Below, piece by piece: positions 1-8,386 of a DNA stretch of 33,499 nt. The stretch comes from DASWHK01 sp036398215 (lineage in GTDB: Bacteria; Acidobacteriota; UBA890), in assembly GCA_036398215.1 (NCBI GenBank), contig DASWHK010000128.1:1-33499 (forward strand), in the 5' to 3' direction. The first letter of the stretch is position 1. Every line of letters begins with the position of its first letter. The position numbers were made by a program, and so were the translations under genes. The notes under the pieces are model-generated. The model saw only the letters and a program-made list of their open reading frames with translations. It was not told where the DNA came from and searched no databases.

Positions 1-609
1 CGGCGTGTCGAGCTGCGCCATCGGCCTGCCGATGTAGCGGAGCTCGGCGCGCTCCTTGAGCCGCGGCTCCTCGGGGACCGGCAGCATCGCCGCAGCGGCG
101 GCGACCTCGCCGTAGCCGAGGCGCCGCCCGCTGGCGGCGTGGACCACGAAGCCGTCCTCGGCGCGGCACTCGGCGGCGGCCACGCCCCATTCGGCGGCGG
201 CGGCGGCGACCAGCATCTCGCGGGCGGCGGCGCCGGTGCGCCGCAGCTCCATCCAGGCGCGGCCGCGGACGCTCGAGGAGCCGACCGTCATCTGGCGGCC
301 GTACTTGTCGGCGTGGGCGTCGGCCTGTACCACCCGCACGCGGGCCATGTCGACGTCGAGCTCGTCGGCGACGATCGCCGGCAGCGTCGTGCGGACGCCC
401 TGCCCCATGTCGACCTTGCCGACCCAGATCGAGACCAGGCCGTCGGTGTCGACCTGAACGAAGGCGTTGAGCTGGGCGCCGTCGCCGCCGCTTGCCGCCA
501 TCTGCCCGGCGGCCGAGTAGCCGCCGTACGCGCCGAGCGCCAGGCCGCCGCCGGCGATTCCCGTCAGCCGGATGAAGTCACGCCGATCGAGCTTCGCGAG
601 GCGGCTCAT
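1..609 (-). CDS. Molybdopterin-binding subunit of an IorB/xanthine-dehydrogenase-type oxidoreductase, C-terminus outside window
   Basis: This is the first 203 residues of a large molybdenum-hydroxylase subunit, which oxidises aldehydes or N-heterocycles; the substrate is unknown. The start ATG overlaps the stop of the upstream [2Fe-2S] subunit as ATGA, so the pair is translationally coupled. The N-terminus carries a twin-arginine signal (DRRDFIRLTG) followed by a Gly/Ala-rich hydrophobic stretch, which indicates Tat export of a folded cofactor-loaded enzyme. Downstream, a KVDMGQGVRTTLPAIVADEL segment and a GSSSVRG segment match conserved pterin-binding stretches of the family. IorB-type exported enzymes in this position usually run to about 700 aa, so most of the gene lies left of base 1. 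An ordinary cytoplasmic XdhB is less likely because of the Tat signal and the two-subunit layout. Confidence 0.88.
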   Translation of the reverse strand, partial: MSRLAKLDRRDFIRLTGIAGGGLALGAYGGYSAAGQMAASGGDGAQLNAFVQVDTDGLVSIWVGKVDMGQGVRTTLPAIVADELDVDMARVRVVQADAHADKYGRQMTVGSSSVRGRAWMELRRTGAAAREMLVAAAAAEWGVAAAECRAEDGFVVHAASGRRLGYGEVAAAAAMLPVPEEPRLKERAELRYIGRPMAQLDTP

Positions 610-1079
610 AACCCGCTCCGATCGTCGGTCGCGGCGGCCCTATGGATGGCCCGCCGGATGCGATCGTAGGTGCCGCAGCGGCAGATGTTGCCGCGCATCG
701 CCTCGTCGATGTCGGCGTCACTGGGCGCGGGGTTGTCGGCGAGCAGCGCGGCTGCCGCCATCACCTGGCCGACCTGGCAGTAGCCGCACTGCGGCACGTC
801 CTCGGCGATCCACGCCTGCTGCACCGGATGCGATCCATCGGGCGACAGGCCCTCGATCGTGGTGATCCGGCGGCCGGCGACGCTGGCGATCGTCGTCCGG
901 CAGGAGCGCGAGGGCTCGCCGTCGATGTGGACGGTGCAAGCGCCGCAGACGGTGATCCCGCAGCCGTACTTGGTGCCGGTCATCCCCAGGACGTCGCGCA
1001 GCGCCCACAGAAGAGTCATCTCGGGGGGCACGTCGATGGTGTGGTCGCGGCCGTTGACGTTCAGCGTGAAGAGCGCCAT
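606..1079 (-). CDS. (2Fe-2S)-binding small subunit, IorA/CoxS type
   Basis: A 157-aa electron-transfer subunit that passes electrons from the molybdenum centre through two [2Fe-2S] clusters. The N-terminal plant-ferredoxin-like cluster uses Cys40, Cys45, Cys48 and Cys60 (in CGITVCGAC and further on). The C-terminal helical domain has Cys98, Cys101, Cys133 and Cys135 (QCGYC and CRCG). The ATG at 1079 was chosen over an upstream start at 1151 because an AAAGGAGG ribosome site sits about 8 nt before it and because family members begin with this short beta-strand. The stop overlaps the start of the large subunit. It has no signal peptide and is presumably co-exported with its Tat-bearing partner. 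Confidence 0.95.
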   Translation of the reverse strand: MALFTLNVNGRDHTIDVPPEMTLLWALRDVLGMTGTKYGCGITVCGACTVHIDGEPSRSCRTTIASVAGRRITTIEGLSPDGSHPVQQAWIAEDVPQCGYCQVGQVMAAAALLADNPAPSDADIDEAMRGNICRCGTYDRIRRAIHRAAATDDRSGL

Positions 1080-1452
1080 TCGCCGGCCTCCTTTCTGCGG
1101 CTGATCGTTCGCGGCGATGCCGGCGGCGCGCTGCCACGCTCCCACCGGCACGCCGGTTCGAAGGCGTTGCCGAGGCGTATGGGGATAGCCCCATTGAACG
1201 GCCGCGAGTACGAAAACACAAGGCGTTCAACAGCCGTCGATGCGAAAAACACGCCGCGGCGCGCGTAGGAACGCCTTCAACGACGTTGGGACCCACGGCG
1301 AGCTGGACGAAAGCCGCCGGCAGCGCTCCGCACGAAGCCACGCCCGATTCGCCTCCCGCGCGGGCGGCTTCCGCGGCCTCCTCGGCGAGGCTCCGGGCGC
1401 AGCGCCTCGCTCAGCTCGGTGCGCCGCCTGGCCTCCGGTCTGGCGGCCCGCC
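1080..1452. other. Intergenic stretch of 373 bases
   Basis: No convincing gene was found on either strand. The part next to the oxidoreductase pair (1150-1260) is less GC-rich than the rest and contains the motif AGGCGTT or its complement three times (near 1162, 1222 and 1270), plus a small GGGG-ATAG-CCCC inverted repeat near 1180. It should hold the promoter of the oxidoreductase pair and the end of the pdxH transcript, but no clear -35/-10 pair or terminator could be picked out. Confidence 0.4.
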
Positions 1453-2037
1453 CTACGGATACAGCCGCCCCGAGGTCCAGCCGTCGCCGTCGCGCTCGTA
1501 GAAGGTGCGGTCGTGGAGGCGGTGGGCGCGGCTGCTCCAGAACTCGAGGCGCTGCGGCCGCAGCCGGTAACCACCCCAGAAGTCGGGCCGGGGGACCGGG
1601 CGGCGGGCGAAGCGGGCCTTGAAATGCAGGTACTCGGTCACCAGGTCCTTGCGCGACTCCAGCGGCGCGCTCTGTCGCGAGGCCCAGGCGGCGAGCTGGC
1701 TGCCCCGTCCCCGCGAGGCGAAGTAGGCGTCCGACTCCGCCGCGCTGACGCGCTCGACGTCGCCCTCGACGCGCACCTGGTCGCCGGTCCACTCCCAGTA
1801 GAAGCACAGCGCCGCCCGCGGGTTGGCTTCCAGCTCCAGCGCCTTGCGGCTTCCGTAGTTCGTGTAGAAGACGAAGCCGCGCTCGTCGAAGCCGCGCAGC
1901 AGCACCATGCGCACGGAGGGACGGCCGGCGGCGTCGGCGGTGGCCAGCGCCACCCGCGTGTGGTCGCCCGGGTCCTTGCGCTGGGCGCGCGCGTAGACCC
2001 GGCGGAAACGAGCGATGGGATCGATCTTAGCGGCCAT
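1453..2037 (-). CDS. pdxH: Pyridoxamine 5'-phosphate oxidase
   Basis: A 194-aa FMN-dependent enzyme that oxidises pyridoxine or pyridoxamine 5'-phosphate to pyridoxal 5'-phosphate, the last step of vitamin B6 synthesis and salvage, in the cytoplasm. It shows the full-length family pattern: the FMN-binding core (RMVLLRGFDERGFVFYTNYG), then SRKALELEANP, and the diagnostic C-terminal dimerisation region (FWGGYRLRP, LEFWSSRAHRLHDR and a terminal GRLYP). The length matches the usual 190-220 aa. The ATG at 2037 has no strong ribosome site. The gene stands alone, 190 bases from the permease gene and 373 from the oxidoreductase pair. Confidence 0.95.
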   Translation of the reverse strand: MAAKIDPIARFRRVYARAQRKDPGDHTRVALATADAAGRPSVRMVLLRGFDERGFVFYTNYGSRKALELEANPRAALCFYWEWTGDQVRVEGDVERVSAAESDAYFASRGRGSQLAAWASRQSAPLESRKDLVTEYLHFKARFARRPVPRPDFWGGYRLRPQRLEFWSSRAHRLHDRTFYERDGDGWTSGRLYP

Positions 2038-2227
2038 AAGGCGGTCATTCTAGCCGACAAGGCTGCGCCAGGGCGGCGCCGCGGACCCCGGCTCCCCTGT
2101 ACCTCCTTGCTGAGGAGTGCAGGCGCCGCCACTTGCAATAGGCACCGACGCTTTCGGGTATCGGCAACTAGGGGTAGGGCCTGTGGAGCGGTGAACCGCC
2201 CGGCAAGAGCGCTGCCGACGACCAACG

Positions 2228-4729
2228 CTACTGCCCGCGCAAGGCCTCCATCGGATCGACGCTCGCCGCCCGCCGTGCCGGCAGGTAGGCCGCCAGGGCG
2301 GCGACCCCCAGGAGGGTGACGATCACCGCCGCGAACGTCATCGGGTCGATGGGCCGGACGCCGAACAGCAGCGATGAGATGTAGCGCGTCAGGTAGGCGG
2401 CCCCCGCGACGCCGGCGACGATGCCCCCGAGCGCGATCAGCAGGCTGCGGCCCAGCACCATCCGGCCGATGTCTTCGGTGCGCGCCCCCAGTGCCATTCG
2501 TACGCCGATCTCGCGCGTTTGCTGCGCCACCACGTACGAGATGACGCCATAGATCCCCACCGCGCCGATCAGCAGCGCGCCCGCCGAGCCGACGAGCAGC
2601 AGCAGCATGGTGAACGACTTCTGGACCATCGCGTCAGCGACGATCACGTCCATCGTGCGCACCGAGGCGATCGGCAGGTTGGGATCGAGCTCGCGGATGC
2701 GCCGGCGGAGCGGATCGACGAGCGCGATGGGGTTGCCGGTCGTCCGCACGACGAACTGGGGGTTGCGCACCGTCCAGCTCGGCGACAGGCGGTTCCCCTC
2801 CTCGTCCTCGCGGAGGATCGGCAGCAGCGGGCTGTAGACGACGGCCGCCGGCTGCTGCTCGAGACCGCCGACGCCCGCCGCAACCGGTATAGCGTTGCCG
2901 CGCACGTCGCCGACGACGCCGGCGATGCGGTACCAGTTGACCGGATCGGGCTCGCTGCCGCCGCCCTCCTGGATGCGCCGTCCGATCGGGTCCTGGTCGG
3001 GCCAGTAGAGGCGCGCGAAGGCCTCGTTGACGATCACCACGTCGCGTCGCTCCTCGTGGTCGGCGCGCTCGAACGTGCGCCCGGCGACAAGCGGGATGCG
3101 CAGCGTCTCGAAGTAGTTCGCCGAGACGTACTTGAACATGTGCACCGGCGGCAGGTCGTCGCCGACCAGCGGATGGTCTTCGATCGCGTAGCCCCTGCCC
3201 GAGAGCGTGTTGGTGAGCGGCAACGAGTTGGTCGCCGCCGCGGCGACGACCCCCGGGGTGGCGGACACCACGTCGAGGACACGCTGGATGAACTGCGCCG
3301 GGGCCTCGTCCCCCGGGTAGTCGCTGGGGTTGAGGGCGACCTGGAAGGTGAGCAGGGCGTCGGGATCGAACCCCGGGTCGACGGCCACGAGTGAAGTGTA
3401 GCTGCGCACCATCAGCCCGGAGCCGACCAGCAGCACCAGCGCCAGCGCCACCTGCGCCGCGACCAGGGCGCTGCGCAGGCGGAAGCGGGCCCGGCCGGCG
3501 GTGGCCGAGCGGCCGCCCTCCTTGAGCGCCTCGGCAAGCCAGGAGGCGTTGTACCGCAGCGCCGGGATGACGCCGAACAGCAGGCCGGCGAGCAGCCCCG
3601 CCGTCAGGCTCGCGGCGAGCACCGTGGCGTCGATCCCGATCTCTTCGCTGCGCGGCAGCCCCTGGGGGGCGAAGCGCAGCAGCGCGCGCACGCCCGCGAA
3701 GGCGAGCAGCAAGCCGATCCCGCCGGCGATCAGACCGAGCATGGCGCTCTCGGCGAGGAAGCCGGCGGCAAGGCGGCCGCGGCCGGCCCCGATCGCGGCG
3801 CGCACCGCCATCTCGCGCTCGCGTCCCTCGGCGCGCACGAGAAAGACGTTGGCCACGTTGGCGCAGGCGATCAGCAGGAGGAAGCCGACGCTGCCCATCA
3901 GCAGCCACAGCGTCTGCTCGACGTTGCCCACGATGCTCTCCTGCAGGTCGACGACCTGCGCCGTGAAGCCGGCGGTCGCCAGGACGCCCGCCGCCCGCTC
4001 GTCGGGAAAGAGCTCCTGCAGGTTCGCCAGCCGGGCGGCGAGCTGCGCCGACGCCTCCTCGACCGTCATCCCGGCCGGCAAGCGGCCGATCGAGTCGATG
4101 CCGAGCGAGCCCAGGCTGCCGGGACCCCGCTGCATCCGCCGCACCTCGTACAGGCCGGCATCGGGATCGGGGAAGGTGACCGACGCCGGCATCACGCCGA
4201 CGATCTCGGCACTCTCGGAGTCCATCGTCACGGTCTCGCCGACGACGTCGTCGCGGGCACCGAAGCTGCCGCGCCACAGCGACTCGCTCAGCAGGATCAC
4301 CTTCGGGGCATCGGGGTCCTCATCGGACTCGTTGAAGGAGCGCCCCAGCAGCGGCGGCACGCCGAGCGTCTCGAAGAACGAGTGGGTCACCGAGACGGAC
4401 TCGACCCGGCGCGGCTCCTCGTCGCCGGTCAGGTTGGCGGCGCCGGTGTCGTACAGGGCCAGGTCGTCGAGCACGCCCTGGTCGCGGAAGTAGAAGTAGG
4501 TCGCCTCGGACATGCCGATGTCGTTCAGATCGAGGTTCAGGCCGGGGGCCGAGTGGGAGACGCGCACCAGGCGTCCGGCGTCGGGGAACGGCAGTGGCTG
4601 GAGCAGCACGCCGTTCACGACGCTGAGAATCACCGCGTTGGCGGCGATGGCGAGCGCCAGGGTGGCGATGGTGACGGCGGCGAAGCCGGGGTTGCGGGCG
4701 AGGTTGCGAAAGATCTGGCTCAGGCTCAT
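2228..4729 (-). CDS. ADOP-type orphan ABC permease (MacB/FtsX domains)
   Basis: An 833-aa inner-membrane protein with the duplicated MacB periplasmic core plus FtsX layout of acidobacterial duplicated orphan permeases. The N-terminus has a transmembrane helix at about residues 17-42 (TIATLALAIAANAVILSVVN) and then a periplasmic domain. The first FtsX block (about 270-400) contains LIACANVANVFLVRAEGRER. A second periplasmic domain follows, and the C-terminal FtsX block ends in YLPARRAASVDPMEALRGQ, typical of the family. It lacks the N-terminal permease prefix domain seen in the second ADOP of this window and has no PadR partner. It starts 33 bases after the ABC-2 permease, so it is probably the last gene of the efflux operon. 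Its ATPase partner is unknown. Confidence 0.9.
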   Translation of the reverse strand: MSLSQIFRNLARNPGFAAVTIATLALAIAANAVILSVVNGVLLQPLPFPDAGRLVRVSHSAPGLNLDLNDIGMSEATYFYFRDQGVLDDLALYDTGAANLTGDEEPRRVESVSVTHSFFETLGVPPLLGRSFNESDEDPDAPKVILLSESLWRGSFGARDDVVGETVTMDSESAEIVGVMPASVTFPDPDAGLYEVRRMQRGPGSLGSLGIDSIGRLPAGMTVEEASAQLAARLANLQELFPDERAAGVLATAGFTAQVVDLQESIVGNVEQTLWLLMGSVGFLLLIACANVANVFLVRAEGREREMAVRAAIGAGRGRLAAGFLAESAMLGLIAGGIGLLLAFAGVRALLRFAPQGLPRSEEIGIDATVLAASLTAGLLAGLLFGVIPALRYNASWLAEALKEGGRSATAGRARFRLRSALVAAQVALALVLLVGSGLMVRSYTSLVAVDPGFDPDALLTFQVALNPSDYPGDEAPAQFIQRVLDVVSATPGVVAAAATNSLPLTNTLSGRGYAIEDHPLVGDDLPPVHMFKYVSANYFETLRIPLVAGRTFERADHEERRDVVIVNEAFARLYWPDQDPIGRRIQEGGGSEPDPVNWYRIAGVVGDVRGNAIPVAAGVGGLEQQPAAVVYSPLLPILREDEEGNRLSPSWTVRNPQFVVRTTGNPIALVDPLRRRIRELDPNLPIASVRTMDVIVADAMVQKSFTMLLLLVGSAGALLIGAVGIYGVISYVVAQQTREIGVRMALGARTEDIGRMVLGRSLLIALGGIVAGVAGAAYLTRYISSLLFGVRPIDPMTFAAVIVTLLGVAALAAYLPARRAASVDPMEALRGQ

Positions 4730-4762
4730 GAGGTCCGGGATGGTGGGAGAGGGCCGGCGACC

Positions 4763-5860
4763 TCAATCCAGTCGCTTGCGGAAGCGTAGCGTGGCCACCG
4801 CCATCATCACCAGGAAGAAGATCCCCAGCGCCTGCAGGTTCGGCGCCAGCTCGCCGAGCGCCGCGCCGCGCAGGACGATGCCGCGGACGATGGCGATGAA
4901 GTGGGTGAGCGGCAACGCCAGGCCGATGTTCTGGGCGAACGGCGGCATGCCCTCGAAGGGGAACATGAAACCGGACAGCAACATCTGGGGCAGGAAGGCG
5001 AAGAAGGTCAGCTGCATCGCCTGGAACTGGGTGCCGGCGAAGGTCGAGATCGCCAGCCCGAGGCTCAGCGAGGCGGCGATGAACACCAGGGCGGCGGCGT
5101 ACAGGTGCAGGAGGCTGCCGCGGATCGGCACGTCGAAGAGGAACCAGCCGACCACCAGAATGATCGTCACCTGGATGAGCCCGATCACGATGTAGGGGAC
5201 GATCTTGCCGACCATCAGCTCGAGGTTGCGGATCGGCGTGGTGATCAGCAGCTCGAGGTTGCCGCGCTCGCGCTCGCGGACCACCGCGACGGCGGTGAAC
5301 AGGACCATCGTCAGCGTCAGGATCACGCCGATCAGCGCGGGGACGATCTGCACCGCCGAGCGGCGCTCCGGGTTGTAGTAGTTGCGGGCCTCGTAGACCT
5401 TCGCCCGGCCGGCGGGGGCGATCTTGCGCAGCTCGAACGGCATCGCCGCGAGCTGCGTGGCGATCGCCGCCACCGTCGGATCGGAGCCGTCGATCAATAG
5501 CTGCGCCGCCGGCCGGCCGCCCTCGCGGACGCGGCGCTCGAAATCGGGTGGGATCACGATGCCGACGGTGATCTCGCCGCGGCGCAGCATCCCCTCGAGC
5601 TCCCGGGCGTCGGCGGCGCCGGCGACGATGTCGACCACCTGGCTGGCGGCGGTGTCGGCGACCAGCTTGCGCGACAGCGCCGTGCCGGCCTGGTCGGCGA
5701 CCGCGGCTCGCAGGTGGCGGACGTCGAGGTTGATCGCGTAGCCGAACAGCAGGATCTGCAACAGCGGGATGCCGACCACCATCCCGAAGGTCAGCCGGTC
5801 GCGCGACAGCTGCCGCACCTCCTTGGCGATGATGGCGCCGATCCTGCCCAGCGACTTCAT
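4763..5860 (-). CDS. ABC-2 type transporter permease (YbhR/YhhJ-like)
   Basis: A 365-aa inner-membrane permease. It has an N-terminal transmembrane helix at about residues 25-48 (IPLLQILLFGYAINLDVRHL), a periplasmic domain of about 120 residues, and then five hydrophobic segments between about 175 and 360, containing ERERGNLELLITTPIRNLEL, a well-conserved ABC-2 coupling segment. The ATG overlaps the ATPase stop as ATGA. With the upstream ATPase and fusion lipoprotein it would form an export system for drugs or lipophilic compounds; the substrate cannot be read from the sequence. Relatives often have two permeases of this type per operon. Only one is present here, so it probably homodimerises. 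Confidence 0.93.
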   Translation of the reverse strand: MKSLGRIGAIIAKEVRQLSRDRLTFGMVVGIPLLQILLFGYAINLDVRHLRAAVADQAGTALSRKLVADTAASQVVDIVAGAADARELEGMLRRGEITVGIVIPPDFERRVREGGRPAAQLLIDGSDPTVAAIATQLAAMPFELRKIAPAGRAKVYEARNYYNPERRSAVQIVPALIGVILTLTMVLFTAVAVVRERERGNLELLITTPIRNLELMVGKIVPYIVIGLIQVTIILVVGWFLFDVPIRGSLLHLYAAALVFIAASLSLGLAISTFAGTQFQAMQLTFFAFLPQMLLSGFMFPFEGMPPFAQNIGLALPLTHFIAIVRGIVLRGAALGELAPNLQALGIFFLVMMAVATLRFRKRLD

Positions 5861-6831
5861 GACCGCTCTTCGTCGGCGGCGCGGAAGTGCGTTGCCGCCA
5901 CGAACACGTCCTCGAGGTTGGCGCCGACATCGACGACCGACCCCTCGACGCCGGCCTGATCGAGGATCGCCTCGATCCGCGACACCGGCGCATCGAGGTC
6001 GTCGTCGGTCATCACCCGCAGCCGCGCGCCGAGCTGGGTGACGGCCTTGACGAAGCCGGCCTCGGCGAGCGCCGCCCGCGCCGCCCGCGGCCGCTCGGTC
6101 TCTACCTCGATGATCTGCGCGTCGATCTCGGCGGCGAGCCGGCGCGGCACGCCTTCGGCCACCACCACGCCCCGGGCGAGGATCGCCAGCCGGTGGCAGC
6201 GCTCGGCCTCGTCCATGAAATGGGTGGAGACCAGGATCGTCGTGCCGGCGTCGGCGAGCTCGAACAGGGCATCCCAGAAGTCGCGACGGCTCTGCGGGTC
6301 GACGGCGCTGGTGGGCTCGTCGAGCAGCAGCAGCTCGGGCTCGTGGAGGGTGACCGCGGCCAGCGCCAGCCGCTGCCTCTGGCCGCCGCTGAGCGTGCCG
6401 GCCCGCTGCCGCGGGCGGTCGGCGAGCTGGTAGCGGGTAAGGTTCTCCTCGATCCGCTGGCGGCGCCGCCGGCGCTCCAGCGAGTAGATGCGGGCGATGA
6501 ACTCCAGGTTCTCGCGCACCGACAGGTCCTCGTAGAGCGAGAACCGCTGGGTCATGTAGCCGATGCGCGGCCGCACCCGCTCGGCGTCGCCGGGCAGCTC
6601 CATGCCGAGCACCTCGACCTCGCCTTCGCTGGGCTTCAGCAGGCCGCACAGCAGACGGATGGTGGTGGTTTTGCCGGAGCCGTTGGGGCCGAGAAAGCCA
6701 TAAATGCGCGCCTTGGGGATCTCCAGGTCGATCCGATCGACGGCCACCAGGTCGCCGAAGCGGCGGCTCAGGCCGCGGGCGACGATGGCTGGCTCGGCCC
6801 CGCGGTCGACCGCCTGCTCGGCAGCGTTCAT
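5857..6831 (-). CDS. ABC transporter ATP-binding protein (efflux)
   Basis: A 324-aa ATPase that drives the adjacent ABC-2 permease. Walker A is GPNGSGKTT at about 48-56, the signature LSGGQ at 147-151, Walker B LLLLDE at 167-172 and the switch His in STHFMDEAE near 205. A C-terminal extension of about 90 residues is typical of drug or lipid exporter ATPases. It is a single-ATPase protein, half of the double-ATPase YbhF architecture. The ATG lies one base after the stop of the fusion protein gene, and its own stop overlaps the permease start, so the three genes are one transcription unit. Confidence 0.95.
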   Translation of the reverse strand: MNAAEQAVDRGAEPAIVARGLSRRFGDLVAVDRIDLEIPKARIYGFLGPNGSGKTTTIRLLCGLLKPSEGEVEVLGMELPGDAERVRPRIGYMTQRFSLYEDLSVRENLEFIARIYSLERRRRRQRIEENLTRYQLADRPRQRAGTLSGGQRQRLALAAVTLHEPELLLLDEPTSAVDPQSRRDFWDALFELADAGTTILVSTHFMDEAERCHRLAILARGVVVAEGVPRRLAAEIDAQIIEVETERPRAARAALAEAGFVKAVTQLGARLRVMTDDDLDAPVSRIEAILDQAGVEGSVVDVGANLEDVFVAATHFRAADEERS

Positions 6832-6832
6832 C

Positions 6833-7813
6833 TCATTGCGAGCCCGTCCCGTTCGCCGGTTGCAGGCTCGGGAACTCGACCTGGACGGGCACGCCGGCCG
6901 GCAGCTCCGCGGCGCGCGGCTCGGTGAGCGTGATCTCGGCGGCGTAGGTCAGCCGGCTGCGGTCGCGCTGGGTGAGGGCGAAGTAGGGCGTGAAGGCCGC
7001 CTCCGAGGAGACCCAGCGCACCTCGCCGGCGAAGGCGCCGTCGACGCCGTCGACGCTCACCTGCGCCTCGAGGCCAGGGCCTACCCGGGCGCGCAGCGGC
7101 TCCGGAATGTAGACGCGGGCGTAGGGACGCTCGCCGGCGAGCATCACCGCGACCACCGCGCCGGCGGCCGGGCGCTCGCCGAGCTCGTAGGGCAACGACT
7201 CGATGCGCCCCGGGCGCGGCGCCCGCAGCACGTGGCGATCGGCCAACAGCCGCAGCCGGTCGATGGCGGCCTCCGCTTCGGAAACCGAGGCCCGGGCCTG
7301 GCCGAGCTGCTCGCGCGTCGTGCCCTCGAGCAGCTCTTCGAGCCGCGCCTCGGCGGCGTTGACGTTGGCGGCGGCGACCTCGACCTCGCCCTCGGCCCGA
7401 TCGAGCTCATTGGCGGGGATCGCCCGCCGCTCGAACAGCGCCCGCAGCCGCTCGTGCTCGCGGCGGGCCGTGCGCAGCACGTCGGAGGCGGCGTCGAGCT
7501 CGGCCCGTGCCCGGTCGATCTGCTCGCTGCGCGGCCCGCGCACCAGCTCGGCGAAGCGCTGCTCGGCGCCCTCCAGCCGCGCCGCCGCCTGCTGGAGGTC
7601 GGCGGCGACGAGGCTGTCGTCGAGGCGCAGCAGCACCTCGCCTTCGGCAACCTTGTCGCCCTCGCGAACATTGATCTCGACGATCCGCTCGCGCGCCTCG
7701 GCGACCAGCTCGAGGCTGTCGCGCTCGAGCGTGCCGACGATCGGCAGCGGCGACTCCGCCGGCTGGCAGCCGGCGGCGAGGATCGCCGCCAGCAACAGGG
7801 ACTGCAGCTTCAT
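6833..7813 (-). CDS. HlyD/YbhG-family membrane-fusion lipoprotein
   Basis: A 326-aa periplasmic adaptor of the ABC efflux system. The ATG at 7813 was preferred to one at 7870 because a GGGAGGG ribosome site lies 7 nt upstream and because it gives a clean lipoprotein signal (LLLAAILAAG before Cys16). The order is a half-lipoyl strand pair (VREGDKVAEGEVLLRLDD), a long Arg/Glu/Ala-rich coiled-coil hairpin from about 75 to 205, the second half-lipoyl segment (LRAPRPGRIESLPYELGE) and a beta-barrel domain. It is first in the operon, and it diverges from the repair gene at 7973 across about 160 bases that must contain both promoters. The outer-membrane partner is not in the window. Confidence 0.93.
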   Translation of the reverse strand: MKLQSLLLAAILAAGCQPAESPLPIVGTLERDSLELVAEARERIVEINVREGDKVAEGEVLLRLDDSLVAADLQQAAARLEGAEQRFAELVRGPRSEQIDRARAELDAASDVLRTARREHERLRALFERRAIPANELDRAEGEVEVAAANVNAAEARLEELLEGTTREQLGQARASVSEAEAAIDRLRLLADRHVLRAPRPGRIESLPYELGERPAAGAVVAVMLAGERPYARVYIPEPLRARVGPGLEAQVSVDGVDGAFAGEVRWVSSEAAFTPYFALTQRDRSRLTYAAEITLTEPRAAELPAGVPVQVEFPSLQPANGTGSQ

Positions 7814-7972
7814 GGAGGGGCCCTCCCGGGGGTTCGTTCGCCCTGACGCTATGCCGGCCACGCCGTTCATTCAAATCGCGGCGCCCGCTCGGCCGAGGCG
7901 CCCGGCGCTCGAGGCGTTCGCTCTGATAGCATGCCGCCGAGACGTTCCGCCGAGGCAATCGGAGGGTCAGAC

Positions 7973-8323
7973 GTGCAGCGGGACAACGCCTGGAGCCAGG
8001 TCTACGAGATCGTTCGATCGATCCCGCCCGGGCGGGTGATGAGCTACGGCCAGGTCGCCGAGCTGTGCCCGCGGCCGCTCACCCCGCGGGCGATCGGCTG
8101 GGCGCTGCACGGCTGCCCGGGCGACATCCCCTGGCACCGGGTGGTCAACGCCGCCGGCGGCTGCTCGACCGACCGGCTCGGCGGCGCCCACGTCGGCCGC
8201 CAGCGCGCCCTTCTAGAGGCCGAGGGGATCGACTTTTCGGCGGCCGGCAAGCTGGACCTGGCGCGCTATCGCTGTCGCCTCGAGGTGGAGGACCTCGTCG
8301 AGGCCCTCGTGGACGACGAATGA
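7973..8323 (+). CDS. Alkyltransferase-like protein (MGMT family, no acceptor Cys)
   Basis: A 116-aa DNA-binding repair protein of the O6-alkylguanine alkyltransferase fold. The catalytic PCHRV of true methyltransferases reads PWHRV here, with Trp54 in place of Cys. This defines ATL proteins, which bind O6-alkylguanine, flip the base and recruit nucleotide excision repair without removing the alkyl group (known for YbaZ and Atl1). The helix-turn-helix with its Arg finger is seen in VMSYGQVAEL and TPRAIGWAL. The GTG start is fixed by GGAGGG six bases upstream; an in-frame ATG at 7931 has no ribosome site. The protein has the short length usual for ATLs. Confidence 0.93.
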   Translation: MQRDNAWSQVYEIVRSIPPGRVMSYGQVAELCPRPLTPRAIGWALHGCPGDIPWHRVVNAAGGCSTDRLGGAHVGRQRALLEAEGIDFSAAGKLDLARYRCRLEVEDLVEALVDDE

Positions 8324-8386
8324 GAGGCGCATGTCTCGAGACGGAGACCAACGCGTGAGGGTCGGGTCCGAAGCTGGCGCCCGCCC

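Noticed and set aside
1080..1252. Short minus-strand frames before the [2Fe-2S] subunit
   Set aside because: The strong ribosome site at 1079 fixes the start, and the upstream residues are not conserved-looking.
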